A DNA stretch of 64,000 bases. It comes from Candidatus Sulfopaludibacter sp. (lineage in GTDB: Bacteria > Acidobacteriota > Terriglobia > Bryobacterales > Bryobacteraceae). Positions 34,841 through 44,010 of the stretch are shown here, one piece after another. The notes beneath the pieces were generated by a model, which was not told the DNA's origin, searched no databases, and was given only the letters and a program-made list of their open reading frames with translations. The position numbers and the translations under genes are program-made. The stretch spans positions 1 to 64,000 of the forward strand of contig JARLGM010000014.1 in the NCBI GenBank assembly GCA_031292755.1, in the 5' to 3' direction. Within the stretch, counting starts at the first letter, position 1. Each line of letters starts with the position of its first letter.

Positions 34841-35631
34841 AACGAGCGGCGCTGGTATTGCTGGCAGTCGCGGCGCTTGCCCCGGCGGCCGATGAAACCC
34901 GGCAGCAGCGGGCCAAACGCGTGCTCGACGAAGCCGTCGCGGCCCTTGGCGGCGATGCCTTCCTTCACATGACCGACCGCGTCGAAACCGGACGCGCCTA
35001 TTCCTTCTATCGCCAGCAGATCTCGGGCTACTCCACGGCCACCATTTATACCCGCTACCTGGCGCCGGTGCCGGGCAAAGTGGCCGTGCGCGAGCGCGAA
35101 CTGTTCGGTAAGAAGCAGGATGAAGGCTCGCTCCTGTTCACCGAAACTGGCGCATGGGACATCAGCTTTCACGGCGCACGCCCCTTCGACGACCAGCGCT
35201 GGGCCAGCTACCAGGACACCACCCTGCGCAACATCTTTTACATCCTGCGCCAGCGTCTCAACGAACCCGGACTCTCCTTGTACTCTCAGGGGTCCGACTT
35301 CTACGAAAGAGCCCCGGTGGAAATCGTCGATATTACCGACGCCGGCGGCGTCACCGTGACGGTAATGTTCGATCGGTTCAGCAAACTGCCCGTCCGGCAG
35401 ACGTACCGGCGGCGCAACCCCCAGTTCAAGGATTTCGATACCGAAACCACTCTCTTCGGCAAGTACCGCGCAGTCCCGGGCGGCGTGAAATGGCCATACG
35501 ACGTGCGCCGTGAGCGTAACGGCGACAAGATTTACGAGATGTACGCGGAATCCGTGGAGATCGACAAGGACATCAGCGACAGCATATTTACGATTCCCTC
35601 TAACGTCAAGTTACTGCCCAAAGAAAAGTAG
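34837..35631 (+). CDS. Exported LolA-like hypothetical protein
   Basis: A 264-aa protein with a short signal peptide (ALVLLAVAALAPAAD), translated through an ATGA overlap with the M16-like gene. The body begins RVLDEAVAALGGDAFLHMTD and continues with beta strands (VEIVDITDAGGVTVTVMFDRFSKLPVRQTYRR, then GGVKWPYDVRRERNGDKIYEMY); this resembles the C-terminal extension of the preceding protein and outer-membrane-lipoprotein-sorting folds. Probable envelope role together with the M16 pair; no named family assigned. Confidence 0.78.
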   Translation: MKRAALVLLAVAALAPAADETRQQRAKRVLDEAVAALGGDAFLHMTDRVETGRAYSFYRQQISGYSTATIYTRYLAPVPGKVAVRERELFGKKQDEGSLLFTETGAWDISFHGARPFDDQRWASYQDTTLRNIFYILRQRLNEPGLSLYSQGSDFYERAPVEIVDITDAGGVTVTVMFDRFSKLPVRQTYRRRNPQFKDFDTETTLFGKYRAVPGGVKWPYDVRRERNGDKIYEMYAESVEIDKDISDSIFTIPSNVKLLPKEK

Positions 35632-35656
35632 GAATCCGCTTACGACCATCGATCGC

Positions 35657-36574
35657 TTGTCCATTTCCCGCACCTACAGCATCATTCGCCCTCACATCCG
35701 CCGCACCCCGGTGGTGGAAGTGGATGGCGCCGATTTCAACCTGCCGGGCGTGCGTCTCACCCTGAAACTCGAACTCCTGCAGCACACCGGGTCGTTCAAA
35801 ACGCGCGGCGCGTTCGCCAACATGCTGGCGCGCGAAATCCCGGCCGCCGGCGTCGTGGCTGCTTCCGGCGGCAATCACGGGGTCGCCGTCGCCTACACCG
35901 CTGGAAAGCTGGGCAAACCGGTCCGCATCTTCGTGCCCACAGTGGCCTCGCCGGCCAAAATGGAGCGCATCCGCGGCTATGGCGCCGATCTGGTGGTGAC
36001 CGGCGAACGCTACGCCGACGCCCTGGCAGCCAGCGAAGCGTGGGCCGCCGAATCCGGCGCCATGCCCGTGCACGCCTACGACCAGCCCGAGACCATGCTG
36101 GGGCAGGGGAGCGTCGGCCTCGAGTTTGAAGAGCAGGCCCCCGGCCTGGATTCGCTGCTGGTCGCCGTGGGCGGAGGCGGCCTGATCGGAGGCATCGCCG
36201 CGTGGTACGCCGGCCGCGTTGCGCTCCTCGGAGTCGAGCCCGAGGCCGCGCCCACGCTGGCGCGCGCCCTGGAAGCCGGCCACCCGGTGGATTCACCCGC
36301 CGGCGGGATCGCCGCCGATTCGCTCGCGCCCCGCCAGGTGGGCCAGTTGATGTTTCCCCTCGCCCAGAGGTATGTCCGCCGCGTGGTGCTGGTTCCGGAC
36401 AGTGCCATACAAGAGGCCCAGCGCATCCTCTGGCGGGTTCTCCGCGTGGCCACCGAACCCGGCGGAGCCGCCGCCATGGCCGCGCTCCTCTCCGGCCGCT
36501 ATCAGCCCCGCCCCGGCGAGCACGTCGGCGTGCTCGTCTGCGGCGCTAATACCACCGCCGTCAACTTCGAGTAG
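35657..36574 (+). CDS. PLP-dependent threonine/serine dehydratase-like enzyme
   Basis: About 305 aa, type II PLP fold. Motifs: PHIRRTPVVEVDG at the start, the PLP Lys in LQHTGSFKTRGAF, SGGNHGVAVAYTAGKLG, and the phosphate-binding glycine loop GGGGLIGG. It fits threonine ammonia-lyase or serine/threonine racemase-dehydratase. No ATG or GTG is suitably placed: TTG at 35657 is the first canonical in-frame start next to the conserved region, while the ATG further up (35510) would overlap the previous gene by 122 nt. Confidence 0.8.
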   Translation: MSISRTYSIIRPHIRRTPVVEVDGADFNLPGVRLTLKLELLQHTGSFKTRGAFANMLAREIPAAGVVAASGGNHGVAVAYTAGKLGKPVRIFVPTVASPAKMERIRGYGADLVVTGERYADALAASEAWAAESGAMPVHAYDQPETMLGQGSVGLEFEEQAPGLDSLLVAVGGGGLIGGIAAWYAGRVALLGVEPEAAPTLARALEAGHPVDSPAGGIAADSLAPRQVGQLMFPLAQRYVRRVVLVPDSAIQEAQRILWRVLRVATEPGGAAAMAALLSGRYQPRPGEHVGVLVCGANTTAVNFE

Positions 36575-36686
36575 ACTTCCAGTCCTTCCTGGAGTCTCAA
36601 CAGGCTCATCCGGCCACTGGGCCGTGCTCGCAAGGTGACAGCCGGACTCAGAATTCGGTACCGTGAAAGAGGAAGGAGTCGCAGCC

Positions 36687-36965
36687 ATGACGATTACGCT
36701 GAGTGAGGAACAGGCGCGCCTTCTCCTGGAGGTGGTTGAAGCAGGCGCCGCGCGTTCGACAGAGGACGCGGTCGATCGGGCAGTGCGCGCCCTCCATTCA
36801 TCGGCTACCGCCGGGAGGCCCATACATCAGCAAGTAGACAACCTGGCGGACTTGTTTGCGAGATCCCCGTTCCGCGGCCTGGATATGGATTTTGAGCGGG
36901 ATAAGGACGCCGCCGGGATATCGCTCTGTGAACGGTTACCTGGTCGATACGAACATCCTCTCTGA
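36687..36965 (+). CDS. VapB-like antitoxin, C-terminus probably frameshifted
   Basis: 92 aa as read. The N-terminus (MTITLSEEQARLLLEVVEAG, DAVDRAVRAL) looks like a ribbon-helix-helix DNA-binding module; PFRGLDMDFERDKD is the toxin-binding segment typical of PIN-partner antitoxins. Such proteins normally end in a short DIAL-like tail, and exactly that tail (GAT ATC GCT CTG TGA, 36917-36931) is present but one frame over, so one base appears missing between 36903 and 36917 and the frame continues to 36965. The ATG follows GGAAGGAG by 8 nt. Confidence 0.78.
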   Translation: MTITLSEEQARLLLEVVEAGAARSTEDAVDRAVRALHSSATAGRPIHQQVDNLADLFARSPFRGLDMDFERDKDAAGISLCERLPGRYEHPL

Positions 36966-37356
36966 ACTCACTAAACCAGTACCCTCGCCGGCAGTAGAGG
37001 CTTTTCTCCGCCGTTCCAAAAGCCGCGTTTTTGTGAGCGTGCTTTCCATTGGAGAAATCCGGAAGGGTATTGCGTCTTTGCCGAAAGGCAACCGCCGCGC
37101 GATTCTCGATGATTGGCTGGACAACGAGATGAGGCCCTGGCTGGGGGACCGGGTTTTGCCCGTTACTTTGGCGATTGCCGAACACTGGGGTGAACTCTCT
37201 GCGCGGTTGAAAGCGAAGGGCAGGCCGCGCCCGGTCGTTGACGCAGTCCCTGCTGCGACGGCTTTCAAGCACGACCTGGTTCTCGTGACTCGAAATGTCA
37301 GGGACTACGAAGATCTGGGTGTTTCGCTATTCAATCCTTGGGAAGCCGGATCCTGA
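36928..37356 (+). CDS. VapC-like PIN-domain toxin
   Basis: A 142-aa PIN RNase with a GTG start overlapping the expected antitoxin stop (TGA 36929-36931). Acidic catalytic residues: Asp7 in YLVDTNILSE, Glu in SIGEIRKG, Asp in PVVDAVPAATA, and Asp in TRNVRDYE. The full-length PIN fold is present, in contrast to the broken copy at 21985-22397. It would cleave RNA unless neutralised by the upstream antitoxin. Confidence 0.87.
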   Translation: MNGYLVDTNILSELTKPVPSPAVEAFLRRSKSRVFVSVLSIGEIRKGIASLPKGNRRAILDDWLDNEMRPWLGDRVLPVTLAIAEHWGELSARLKAKGRPRPVVDAVPAATAFKHDLVLVTRNVRDYEDLGVSLFNPWEAGS

Positions 37357-37371
37357 CGATTTCCCCGGCCT

Positions 37372-39900
37372 TCAAAACCCCCATGGCGCTGCCGTTTGCG
37401 GACCCGCCGCGCCATCGTGGTACCGCTCCATATACAGCCGCCGGCCATCCGTGCGGACGGTGATCAATCCGTCCTTGTCGGTCCGCAAGACCGCCGCGCC
37501 GTGCTGCCCCAACCGGTCCACCACATCGCGATTGGGATGACCATAGCTGTTGTCCACCCCCACCGAAATCAGGGCGAACGCCGGATGGACCGCCGCCAGG
37601 AACTCTTCCGTGCTGGAGGTCCGGCTGCCATGATGCCCTACCTTTAGCACATCGCTCGCTTCAATCTCGCCGGCTTCCAGCATCCCCCGCTCGACCTGCC
37701 GTTCGGCGTCGCCGCACAGCAGGAACGAGTGCCGCCCGTACCGCACGCGCAGCACCAGCGAATCGTTATTCTTCGGCGTATCGCCGGGAACATAGTCCGG
37801 CAGAGGCGCCAGCACTTGAATCTCCGCCCCTCCGAAGGCAAATCGCGACGGGACCGTCAGGGGCACGATGCGAGACCTGTTCCGCGCGGCTCTCTCGCGC
37901 ACCTCATGCCATGTGGGACTCTCCGGTATCGGGCCCGTCCACAGCTCTTTCGGGCGGAAATCGCTCACCAGCGCGGGCAGGCCGCCGACGTGGTCCTCGT
38001 GCGCATGGGAAAGGACGATCACGTCCACCGTGCGCATGCCGCGCTGCCACAGGTATGGCGCCACTACGTCCTCTCCGATATCCAACTGCGTTTTGGCGCT
38101 GCGGCCGAATACCGGAATCCCGCCGCCATCCAGCAACAGGAGCTTGCCGTCGGGAAACACCACCAGCAGGCTGTCGCCCTGCCCCACATCGATCGCCGTA
38201 AGCTCCAACTGCCCGCGATGCTGCTCCGGCGGAAAGGGCGACCACAGCAGCACCGCCAGCGTTGCCGCCACCGCCAGCCCGGCCGCCAGACGGCACCATC
38301 TTCCGCGCGCCACCGCCGCCGCAATCAACGCCGCCGAGAATGCCAGAGCCACCCACAACGGCGGGGTCGGAATCCGCCAGTTCGGCTCCACGGAAGCATG
38401 CCATCGCACAATCTCCTGGCTCACCCACAACAACCAGCCGCTCACCCGGGCCACCCACATCCAGCCGGTAGCCAGGGCCACAAATCCCACGGGGACCACC
38501 AGACCCATCACCGGTACCACCAGAGCGTTGGCCGAAAGCCCGCTTAACCCCACGCGATGGAAATACACCACCATGGGCAGCGCCAGCCCGATCTGAATCA
38601 CGGCCGAGACCACGGTCACTTCGAAAAAGAAGAACAGCACCCGGCCGAGCAACGCTACAGCCCCGCGAGCCGCGCTCAGCGGCACGCGCAGAACGCCACG
38701 CAGCGTCTCCGCCAGCAGGCGCATTTCGATACGGAACTGCGCCACGCGCGGCTCCAGGTGCAGGTCCCGTGCCGTGTCTCCCAGATCGGTAAGGCCGCGC
38801 GCCAGCGGTCCGGTGGTAGCGGCGATGAACGGCATGGCGAACACTCCCAGGAACGCCACCGCCAGGAATGTGAGTTGGAAGCTGGCCTCGAACAGTTGCT
38901 CCGGGTCGAACAACAGAAAGCCCAGCGCCACCGCCGCCAGCAGATTCACCGGGCGCCGGTCGCGATAGAAATAGCTGCCGGCCATATACAGAGTCAGTCC
39001 CGCGGCCGACCGCACGCAAGGCGCTCCCCACCCGCTAACCAGCGCATACAGCCACGCCGCCAGCACCGTCATCAGCAACGCCAGGCTCTCCGGCACGAAG
39101 CAAACCCGCAGGATAAACAGAAAGAACGCTGCCAGAATCGCCACGTGCGTGCCGGAAATCACCAGCGCGTGGAACGTCCCGGTATTGCGATAGTCTTCCG
39201 TCCACACGCGCTGCATCTGGAATGTCTGGCCCAGCAGGATGGCCTGCATCATGCCGTCCTGGTAGCTGCTCGCGCCCCAGATCCGATCGATTCGCGCGAT
39301 CATGGCGGCCCGAAGGTCCATCACCTGTTTCGCGAAGGCCTTCCCGCAATGGCCCGGCAGAATCCTCACGCTATCCGCGGCGCCCGAGGCGGTCCAGTAA
39401 ATATCCGTCCGCGCCAGGTAGTGCGCGTAATCGAAGGCGCCCGGATTGCCGTAGTTGCGCGGCTTGCGCACGCGCGCGTCCAGTTCGATGTTCTGCCCGT
39501 AGCGTAGAGCCGGCAGCGCCTCGCCATCCTTCTTCGTGTAGAGCGTCACTTGCGCGCGCGCGCCGGGGTCGAGTTCCAGCAGGAAGCGCTCGCGCCCGCT
39601 GGAAATCGCCGGAGGCTCTACCACGCAGCCGCCCAGGATCACCACCTCGCGGCCTTCGACATCGAGCGTGGGCGCCGGACCCGGCGAATGCGCCAACGCG
39701 GTCAGCGCACCCGCTAAGAATAGCCCTGACATGCAGCAGAGGCCGGACAGGAAGCGCGCCTTCCGGTATAACGCAAGAATTCCCAGCAGGAAAAAGGCGC
39801 CAATGGCCGCGACCAATTCGAACTGATGAAACGGTACGAAGCGGGAAACCAGGATCCCCGAGGCAATAGCAGCCACGGGGCCGACCAGCGGGTCTTTCAC
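37372..39900 (-). CDS. comEC: ComEC/Rec2 competence protein
   Basis: An 842-aa inner-membrane channel for DNA uptake. The N-terminal half contains TM helices and the competence domain (LGQTFQMQRVWTEDYRNTGTFHALVISGTHVAILA is the DUF4131/ComEC signature). The C-terminal metallo-beta-lactamase domain has LTAIDVGQGDSLLV and VLSHAHEDHVGGLP. The GTG at 39900 is preferred to the one at 39942 because TACAAT (39911-39916, minus strand) lies 10 nt upstream and the first TM helix follows. It shares its promoter region with the divergent ABC gene. Confidence 0.9.
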   Translation of the reverse strand: MKDPLVGPVAAIASGILVSRFVPFHQFELVAAIGAFFLLGILALYRKARFLSGLCCMSGLFLAGALTALAHSPGPAPTLDVEGREVVILGGCVVEPPAISSGRERFLLELDPGARAQVTLYTKKDGEALPALRYGQNIELDARVRKPRNYGNPGAFDYAHYLARTDIYWTASGAADSVRILPGHCGKAFAKQVMDLRAAMIARIDRIWGASSYQDGMMQAILLGQTFQMQRVWTEDYRNTGTFHALVISGTHVAILAAFFLFILRVCFVPESLALLMTVLAAWLYALVSGWGAPCVRSAAGLTLYMAGSYFYRDRRPVNLLAAVALGFLLFDPEQLFEASFQLTFLAVAFLGVFAMPFIAATTGPLARGLTDLGDTARDLHLEPRVAQFRIEMRLLAETLRGVLRVPLSAARGAVALLGRVLFFFFEVTVVSAVIQIGLALPMVVYFHRVGLSGLSANALVVPVMGLVVPVGFVALATGWMWVARVSGWLLWVSQEIVRWHASVEPNWRIPTPPLWVALAFSAALIAAAVARGRWCRLAAGLAVAATLAVLLWSPFPPEQHRGQLELTAIDVGQGDSLLVVFPDGKLLLLDGGGIPVFGRSAKTQLDIGEDVVAPYLWQRGMRTVDVIVLSHAHEDHVGGLPALVSDFRPKELWTGPIPESPTWHEVRERAARNRSRIVPLTVPSRFAFGGAEIQVLAPLPDYVPGDTPKNNDSLVLRVRYGRHSFLLCGDAERQVERGMLEAGEIEASDVLKVGHHGSRTSSTEEFLAAVHPAFALISVGVDNSYGHPNRDVVDRLGQHGAAVLRTDKDGLITVRTDGRRLYMERYHDGAAGPQTAAPWGF

Positions 39901-39997
39901 AGGAAACGTGATTGTAGCACCGGGGATACACCGGACATGCACTGTGGCCCCAAATGCCCTCTTACCTGATCTTCAGCCTTCGGATAGAATCTCACCG

Positions 39998-40882
39998 ATG
40001 GAACTGCGCATCCGGAACCTTTCGAAGACCTACCCCAATGGCGTCCGCGCGCTACGCGATGTGACGCTCACCGCCGGCTCCGGAATCTTCGGACTGCTCG
40101 GCCCGAACGGCGCAGGCAAGTCCACGCTCATGCGGATTCTCGCCACCCTCCAGGAAGCCGACGCCGGCACCGTCTTCCTGGACGACCTCGACGTGCTGCG
40201 CGAAAAGGATGCCGTCCGTCATCTGCTCGGCTACCTGCCCCAGGAATTCGGCCTCTACCCCAAAGTCGCCGCCTGGCGTCTGCTGGACCACTTCGCCGAG
40301 TTGAAGGGTATCGGCAACCGCGCCGGCCGGCGCGCGGTGGTGGACATGCTGCTCCACCAGACGAACCTGTGGGACGCCCGCAATCAGCGCCTCGGCACCT
40401 TTTCCGGCGGTATGAAGCAGCGCTTTGGCATCGCTCAGGCGCTCATCGGCGACCCCAAACTGGTGATTGTCGACGAGCCCACTGCCGGGCTCGACCCCGA
40501 AGAGCGCTCCCGTTTCCACAACCTGCTCAGTGAAATCGGCGAGCGCGTCGTAGTCATCCTCTCCACCCACATCGTCAGCGATGTCGCCGACCTGTGCCCC
40601 GCGATGGCCATCATCCATCAGGGCAGTGTGGTCGCTTCCGGGGCTCCGGGCGAACTCGCCGAGCGCCTGGAAGGCCGCATCTGGCAGACCAGCGCTTCGC
40701 GCGCCGACGTGCCCGGCTACCAGGAATCGCTCCCGGTCATCTCCATGCGCCTGGCCGCCGGCCGCACCCTCATCCGCGTCTTCTCCCCCACATGTCCGGG
40801 CCCCGAATTCACCGCCGCGGCGCCCGACGTGGAGGATGTTTACTTTTCGACGGTGCACGCTCCGGAGCCTGCCACGTGCTGA
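39998..40882 (+). CDS. ABC transporter ATP-binding protein
   Basis: A 294-aa ABC ATPase of the ABC-2 exporter type. Walker A GPNGAGKST, Q-loop around LGYLPQEFGLYP, signature FSGGMKQR, Walker B LVIVDEPTAGLDP and the switch His in STHIVSD. It starts at ATG 39998; TAGAAT (39985-39990) is 7 nt upstream and there is no clear Shine-Dalgarno site. Its 3' end overlaps the permease gene by 7 nt, giving an ATPase-permease operon. Confidence 0.93.
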   Translation: MELRIRNLSKTYPNGVRALRDVTLTAGSGIFGLLGPNGAGKSTLMRILATLQEADAGTVFLDDLDVLREKDAVRHLLGYLPQEFGLYPKVAAWRLLDHFAELKGIGNRAGRRAVVDMLLHQTNLWDARNQRLGTFSGGMKQRFGIAQALIGDPKLVIVDEPTAGLDPEERSRFHNLLSEIGERVVVILSTHIVSDVADLCPAMAIIHQGSVVASGAPGELAERLEGRIWQTSASRADVPGYQESLPVISMRLAAGRTLIRVFSPTCPGPEFTAAAPDVEDVYFSTVHAPEPATC

Positions 40883-43800
40883 CCGCCTTCGTCCGCTTCG
40901 AATTCGCCCGGCACCTCCGCTCCATCTCTACCTACGTATATTTCGTGTTCTTCTTCGCCATAGCTTTCGTGACCATGGCGGGCACGGGCGGCGCCATGGC
41001 CGATTCCATCATCAACATGGGCGAAGGCAAGGTGCTGGTCAATTCCCCTTACATTCTGCACAGCATCATCACGCTGTTCGGCTACTTCGGCATGCTGGTG
41101 ATGGCCGCCATCGCGGGCCGCGCCGCCTACCAGGATTTCGAAACCGGCACGGACGCTTTCCTCTTCACCTACCCCATCGGCAAGGCCGGCTACCTGGCGG
41201 GCCGGTTCCTGGAAGCCGTGCTGATTCTCGTGCTCATCTTCAGCAGCATCGGCCTGGGAGTCTGGGCCGCCACGCTCCTGCCCGGGATGGATCCGGCCCG
41301 CCTCGGGCCCAATCGCGCGCTGGCCTACGTCATGCCGTACGTCACCAGCGTCATTCCCAATATCCTGCTGACCTGCGCCATCTTCTTTTCGCTCGGCGCA
41401 CTCTCCCGCAAGGCCGCCGCCGTCTACGTGGGCAACGTGCTGCTGGTCACCGGATACCTGATCGCCATCTCCCTGACCGGCGACATCGAAAATCGCTGGA
41501 TCGCCTCCCTGGTGGATCCCTTCGGCAACGAAGCTGCCGACCGCCTCACGCAGTATTGGACCATCGCCGAAAAGAACGCCCGACTGGTCGAATTGCAGGG
41601 CCCTCTGCTCTGGAATCGCGTGCTTTGGTTGGCCCTCGCGGTGGTTCTAGCCGCCTTCACCTTCTGGAAATTCCGAATGTCGCTGCGCATGGCGGGCCGG
41701 GCGCCTGTCGTGGACCAGGCCCCGCCGGCTCCGCGCCAGCCTTTTCCCCCGAAACAGGCGATTTCGCCCGTTGCCGCGCTCTGCCGCCTCACGTGGCTTA
41801 ACTTCACCGAGACTGTTAAGAACATCTACTTTCTTGCAATCGTGTTAGCTGGAGTTCTGGTCGTCATCTTCGCCGGCCGCGCGCTGGGCGATATGTACGG
41901 CACCCCCACTTACCCCGTCACTTACCAGACCATTTCGATCGCGGGCGGCTCGTTCGCTATCTTCATCATCATCCTCATTACCTTCTATTCCGGCGAATTG
42001 GTCTGGCGCGAGCGCGATGCCAGGACTCACGAGCTCATGGACGCTCTCCCGCTCCCCCGCTGGATCTCCTACCTCTCCAAGCTGTTCGCCCTCTTTCTGA
42101 TCCCTGCTGTCCTGCAATGCGTCGTCATGCTGGCGGGCATCGGCATCCAACTCTCCAAGGGCTACACCCGCATCGAACCGCTACTGTACATCAAGGAACT
42201 CCTGGGACTCCAGCTTATCGGCTACTTACTAATCTGCGTCCTGGCTCTTACCGTGCAAACCCTGGTCAACCATAAGTACCTGGGCCATTTCATCATGGTG
42301 CTGTATTACCTGGCCTTCACGTTTATGGGACGCCTGGGATTCGAACAACATATTTATAACTACGGCTCCGGCACGGATCATATCTATTCGGACATGAACC
42401 GCTTTGGCTTCTTTCTGGGGCCCGAGTTGTTGTTCGATGCGTACTGGGCCTGCGCAGCCGTGATGCTGGCCCTGCTGGCGAACCTGTTCTGGGTGCGCGG
42501 AATGGCCACGGACTGGCCCTCGCGCCTCCGCATCGCCAGCCGCCGCTTCGGCAAGCCTGTTGTGCTGGTACTGATCGCCGCCGGCGCCGCGTTCGCCGCG
42601 CTGGGCGCGGTCATCTTTTACAACACCCACATCCTGCACCGCTACCGCACCACCTGGCAACACGACGAAGCGGCGAAGCGTTACGAACAGACGTACCGCA
42701 AGTACCTGGGGATCCCGCAGCCTCGTATCACGGCCACCAATATTGCCATCGATCTTTACCCGTCGCAAGGCCGCTTCCGCGCGCATGGAACCTACCGGAT
42801 CGCCAATAAGTCCGGCCGCCCCATCGATCAGGTGCTGGTCACCCAGCAGTTCGGCGACGATTGGCAGATTCACCTCATGCAGTTTTCCTTTCCAACGGTA
42901 CTCGCCGTCAATGATCGCGACGCCGGCCTGCGCATCTACCGGCTGGCGCAACCCCTGCCGCCGGGCGCCACCGGCACTTTCGACTTCGACTTCGAATTCT
43001 CCCCGCACGGTTTCCCGAATGGAGGGCTGGCCACCAAGGTGGTGGAGAACGGCACGTTTCTGGACAGTGATTCCTTCCCCGATTTCGGTTATCAGGAGGG
43101 CGCCGAGCTTTCCCGGGATGCCGTCCGCCGCAAGCATGGACTCGCTCCCAAGCCTCGCATGCACGACCTCGACGATGCCGTCTGGCGCATGCAAAACGAT
43201 ACTTCCCACGACGCCGATTGGATCACGCTCGATACCGCCATTTCCACCGAGCCGGACCAGATTGCCATCGCCCCCGGCGAACTGCTCCGCGAGTGGCGCC
43301 AGGGTTCGCGCCGCTACTTCGCGTATCGCACGCGCGGCAAGGCGCTCCACTTCTTTTGCGCCGTTTCCGCTCGCTACCGCGTGCTTCGCGACCGGTGGAA
43401 CGGCGTGGACCTGGGCATCTACTATCAGCCCGGCCACGAATACAACCTGGGCAAAATGATGCAGGGGCTCAAGGACGCCCTGGCTTACTGCACCACCAAT
43501 TACGGCCCGTACCAGAACCAGACCGTGCGCATCGTGGAGTTCCCGCGATACCAGTCCTTCGCCCAATCTTTTCTGGCATCCATCCCGTTTTCCGAAGCGA
43601 TTGGATTCATCGCCCGCGTAGACCCCACCAATGAAAAGGACATCGACTACCCCTACTACGTCACGGCGCACGAAGTGGCTCACCAGTGGTGGGGCCACCA
43701 GGTGGTGGGCGCGGATGTACAGGGTTCGCCCACCATTTCCGAATCGCTGGCGCAATACACCGCCCTGATGGTCATGAAGAAGGAATTCGGGCCCGCGCGC

Positions 43801-44010
43801 ATGCGGCGCTTCCTGAAATACGAAATGGATCAGTACCTGAACGGCCGTAGCGGCGAAGAAACCAAAGAGACGCCCCTGCTCCGCTCCGAAGGCCAGCCCT
43901 ACGTGCATTACAACAAGGGCAGCGTGGTCTTCTATGCCTTGCAGGATTACATCGGCGAAGACAACATCAATCGTGCCCTGCGCACCTATTTGCAGAAAGT
44001 GGCTTGGTAG
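40876..44010 (+). CDS. ABC-2 permease / M1 aminopeptidase fusion, truncated by internal stop
   Basis: 1044 aa as read from a GTG that overlaps the ATPase gene. Residues about 1-650 hold two sets of ABC-2-type TM helices. From about 660 the M1 aminopeptidase domain follows with the gluzincin motif HEVAHQWWGH and the downstream Glu in SESLAQYTALMV. The frame stops at TAG (44008-44010) after LQKVAW, yet the same frame continues without a break for another 141 codons of typical M1 C-terminal sequence. So the protein lacks its last part. Proposed role: export or processing of peptides at the membrane. Confidence 0.9.
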   Translation: MLTAFVRFEFARHLRSISTYVYFVFFFAIAFVTMAGTGGAMADSIINMGEGKVLVNSPYILHSIITLFGYFGMLVMAAIAGRAAYQDFETGTDAFLFTYPIGKAGYLAGRFLEAVLILVLIFSSIGLGVWAATLLPGMDPARLGPNRALAYVMPYVTSVIPNILLTCAIFFSLGALSRKAAAVYVGNVLLVTGYLIAISLTGDIENRWIASLVDPFGNEAADRLTQYWTIAEKNARLVELQGPLLWNRVLWLALAVVLAAFTFWKFRMSLRMAGRAPVVDQAPPAPRQPFPPKQAISPVAALCRLTWLNFTETVKNIYFLAIVLAGVLVVIFAGRALGDMYGTPTYPVTYQTISIAGGSFAIFIIILITFYSGELVWRERDARTHELMDALPLPRWISYLSKLFALFLIPAVLQCVVMLAGIGIQLSKGYTRIEPLLYIKELLGLQLIGYLLICVLALTVQTLVNHKYLGHFIMVLYYLAFTFMGRLGFEQHIYNYGSGTDHIYSDMNRFGFFLGPELLFDAYWACAAVMLALLANLFWVRGMATDWPSRLRIASRRFGKPVVLVLIAAGAAFAALGAVIFYNTHILHRYRTTWQHDEAAKRYEQTYRKYLGIPQPRITATNIAIDLYPSQGRFRAHGTYRIANKSGRPIDQVLVTQQFGDDWQIHLMQFSFPTVLAVNDRDAGLRIYRLAQPLPPGATGTFDFDFEFSPHGFPNGGLATKVVENGTFLDSDSFPDFGYQEGAELSRDAVRRKHGLAPKPRMHDLDDAVWRMQNDTSHDADWITLDTAISTEPDQIAIAPGELLREWRQGSRRYFAYRTRGKALHFFCAVSARYRVLRDRWNGVDLGIYYQPGHEYNLGKMMQGLKDALAYCTTNYGPYQNQTVRIVEFPRYQSFAQSFLASIPFSEAIGFIARVDPTNEKDIDYPYYVTAHEVAHQWWGHQVVGADVQGSPTISESLAQYTALMVMKKEFGPARMRRFLKYEMDQYLNGRSGEETKETPLLRSEGQPYVHYNKGSVVFYALQDYIGEDNINRALRTYLQKVAW

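Noticed and set aside
36856-36927. Upstream in-frame extension of the second PIN toxin.
   Set aside because: The extension lies within the antitoxin gene, has no ribosome site, and the PIN domain starts at the GTG at 36928.
39942-39942. GTG 14 codons upstream of the chosen comEC start.
   Set aside because: It would place the start inside the probable -10 region, and adds a polar head before the first TM helix.
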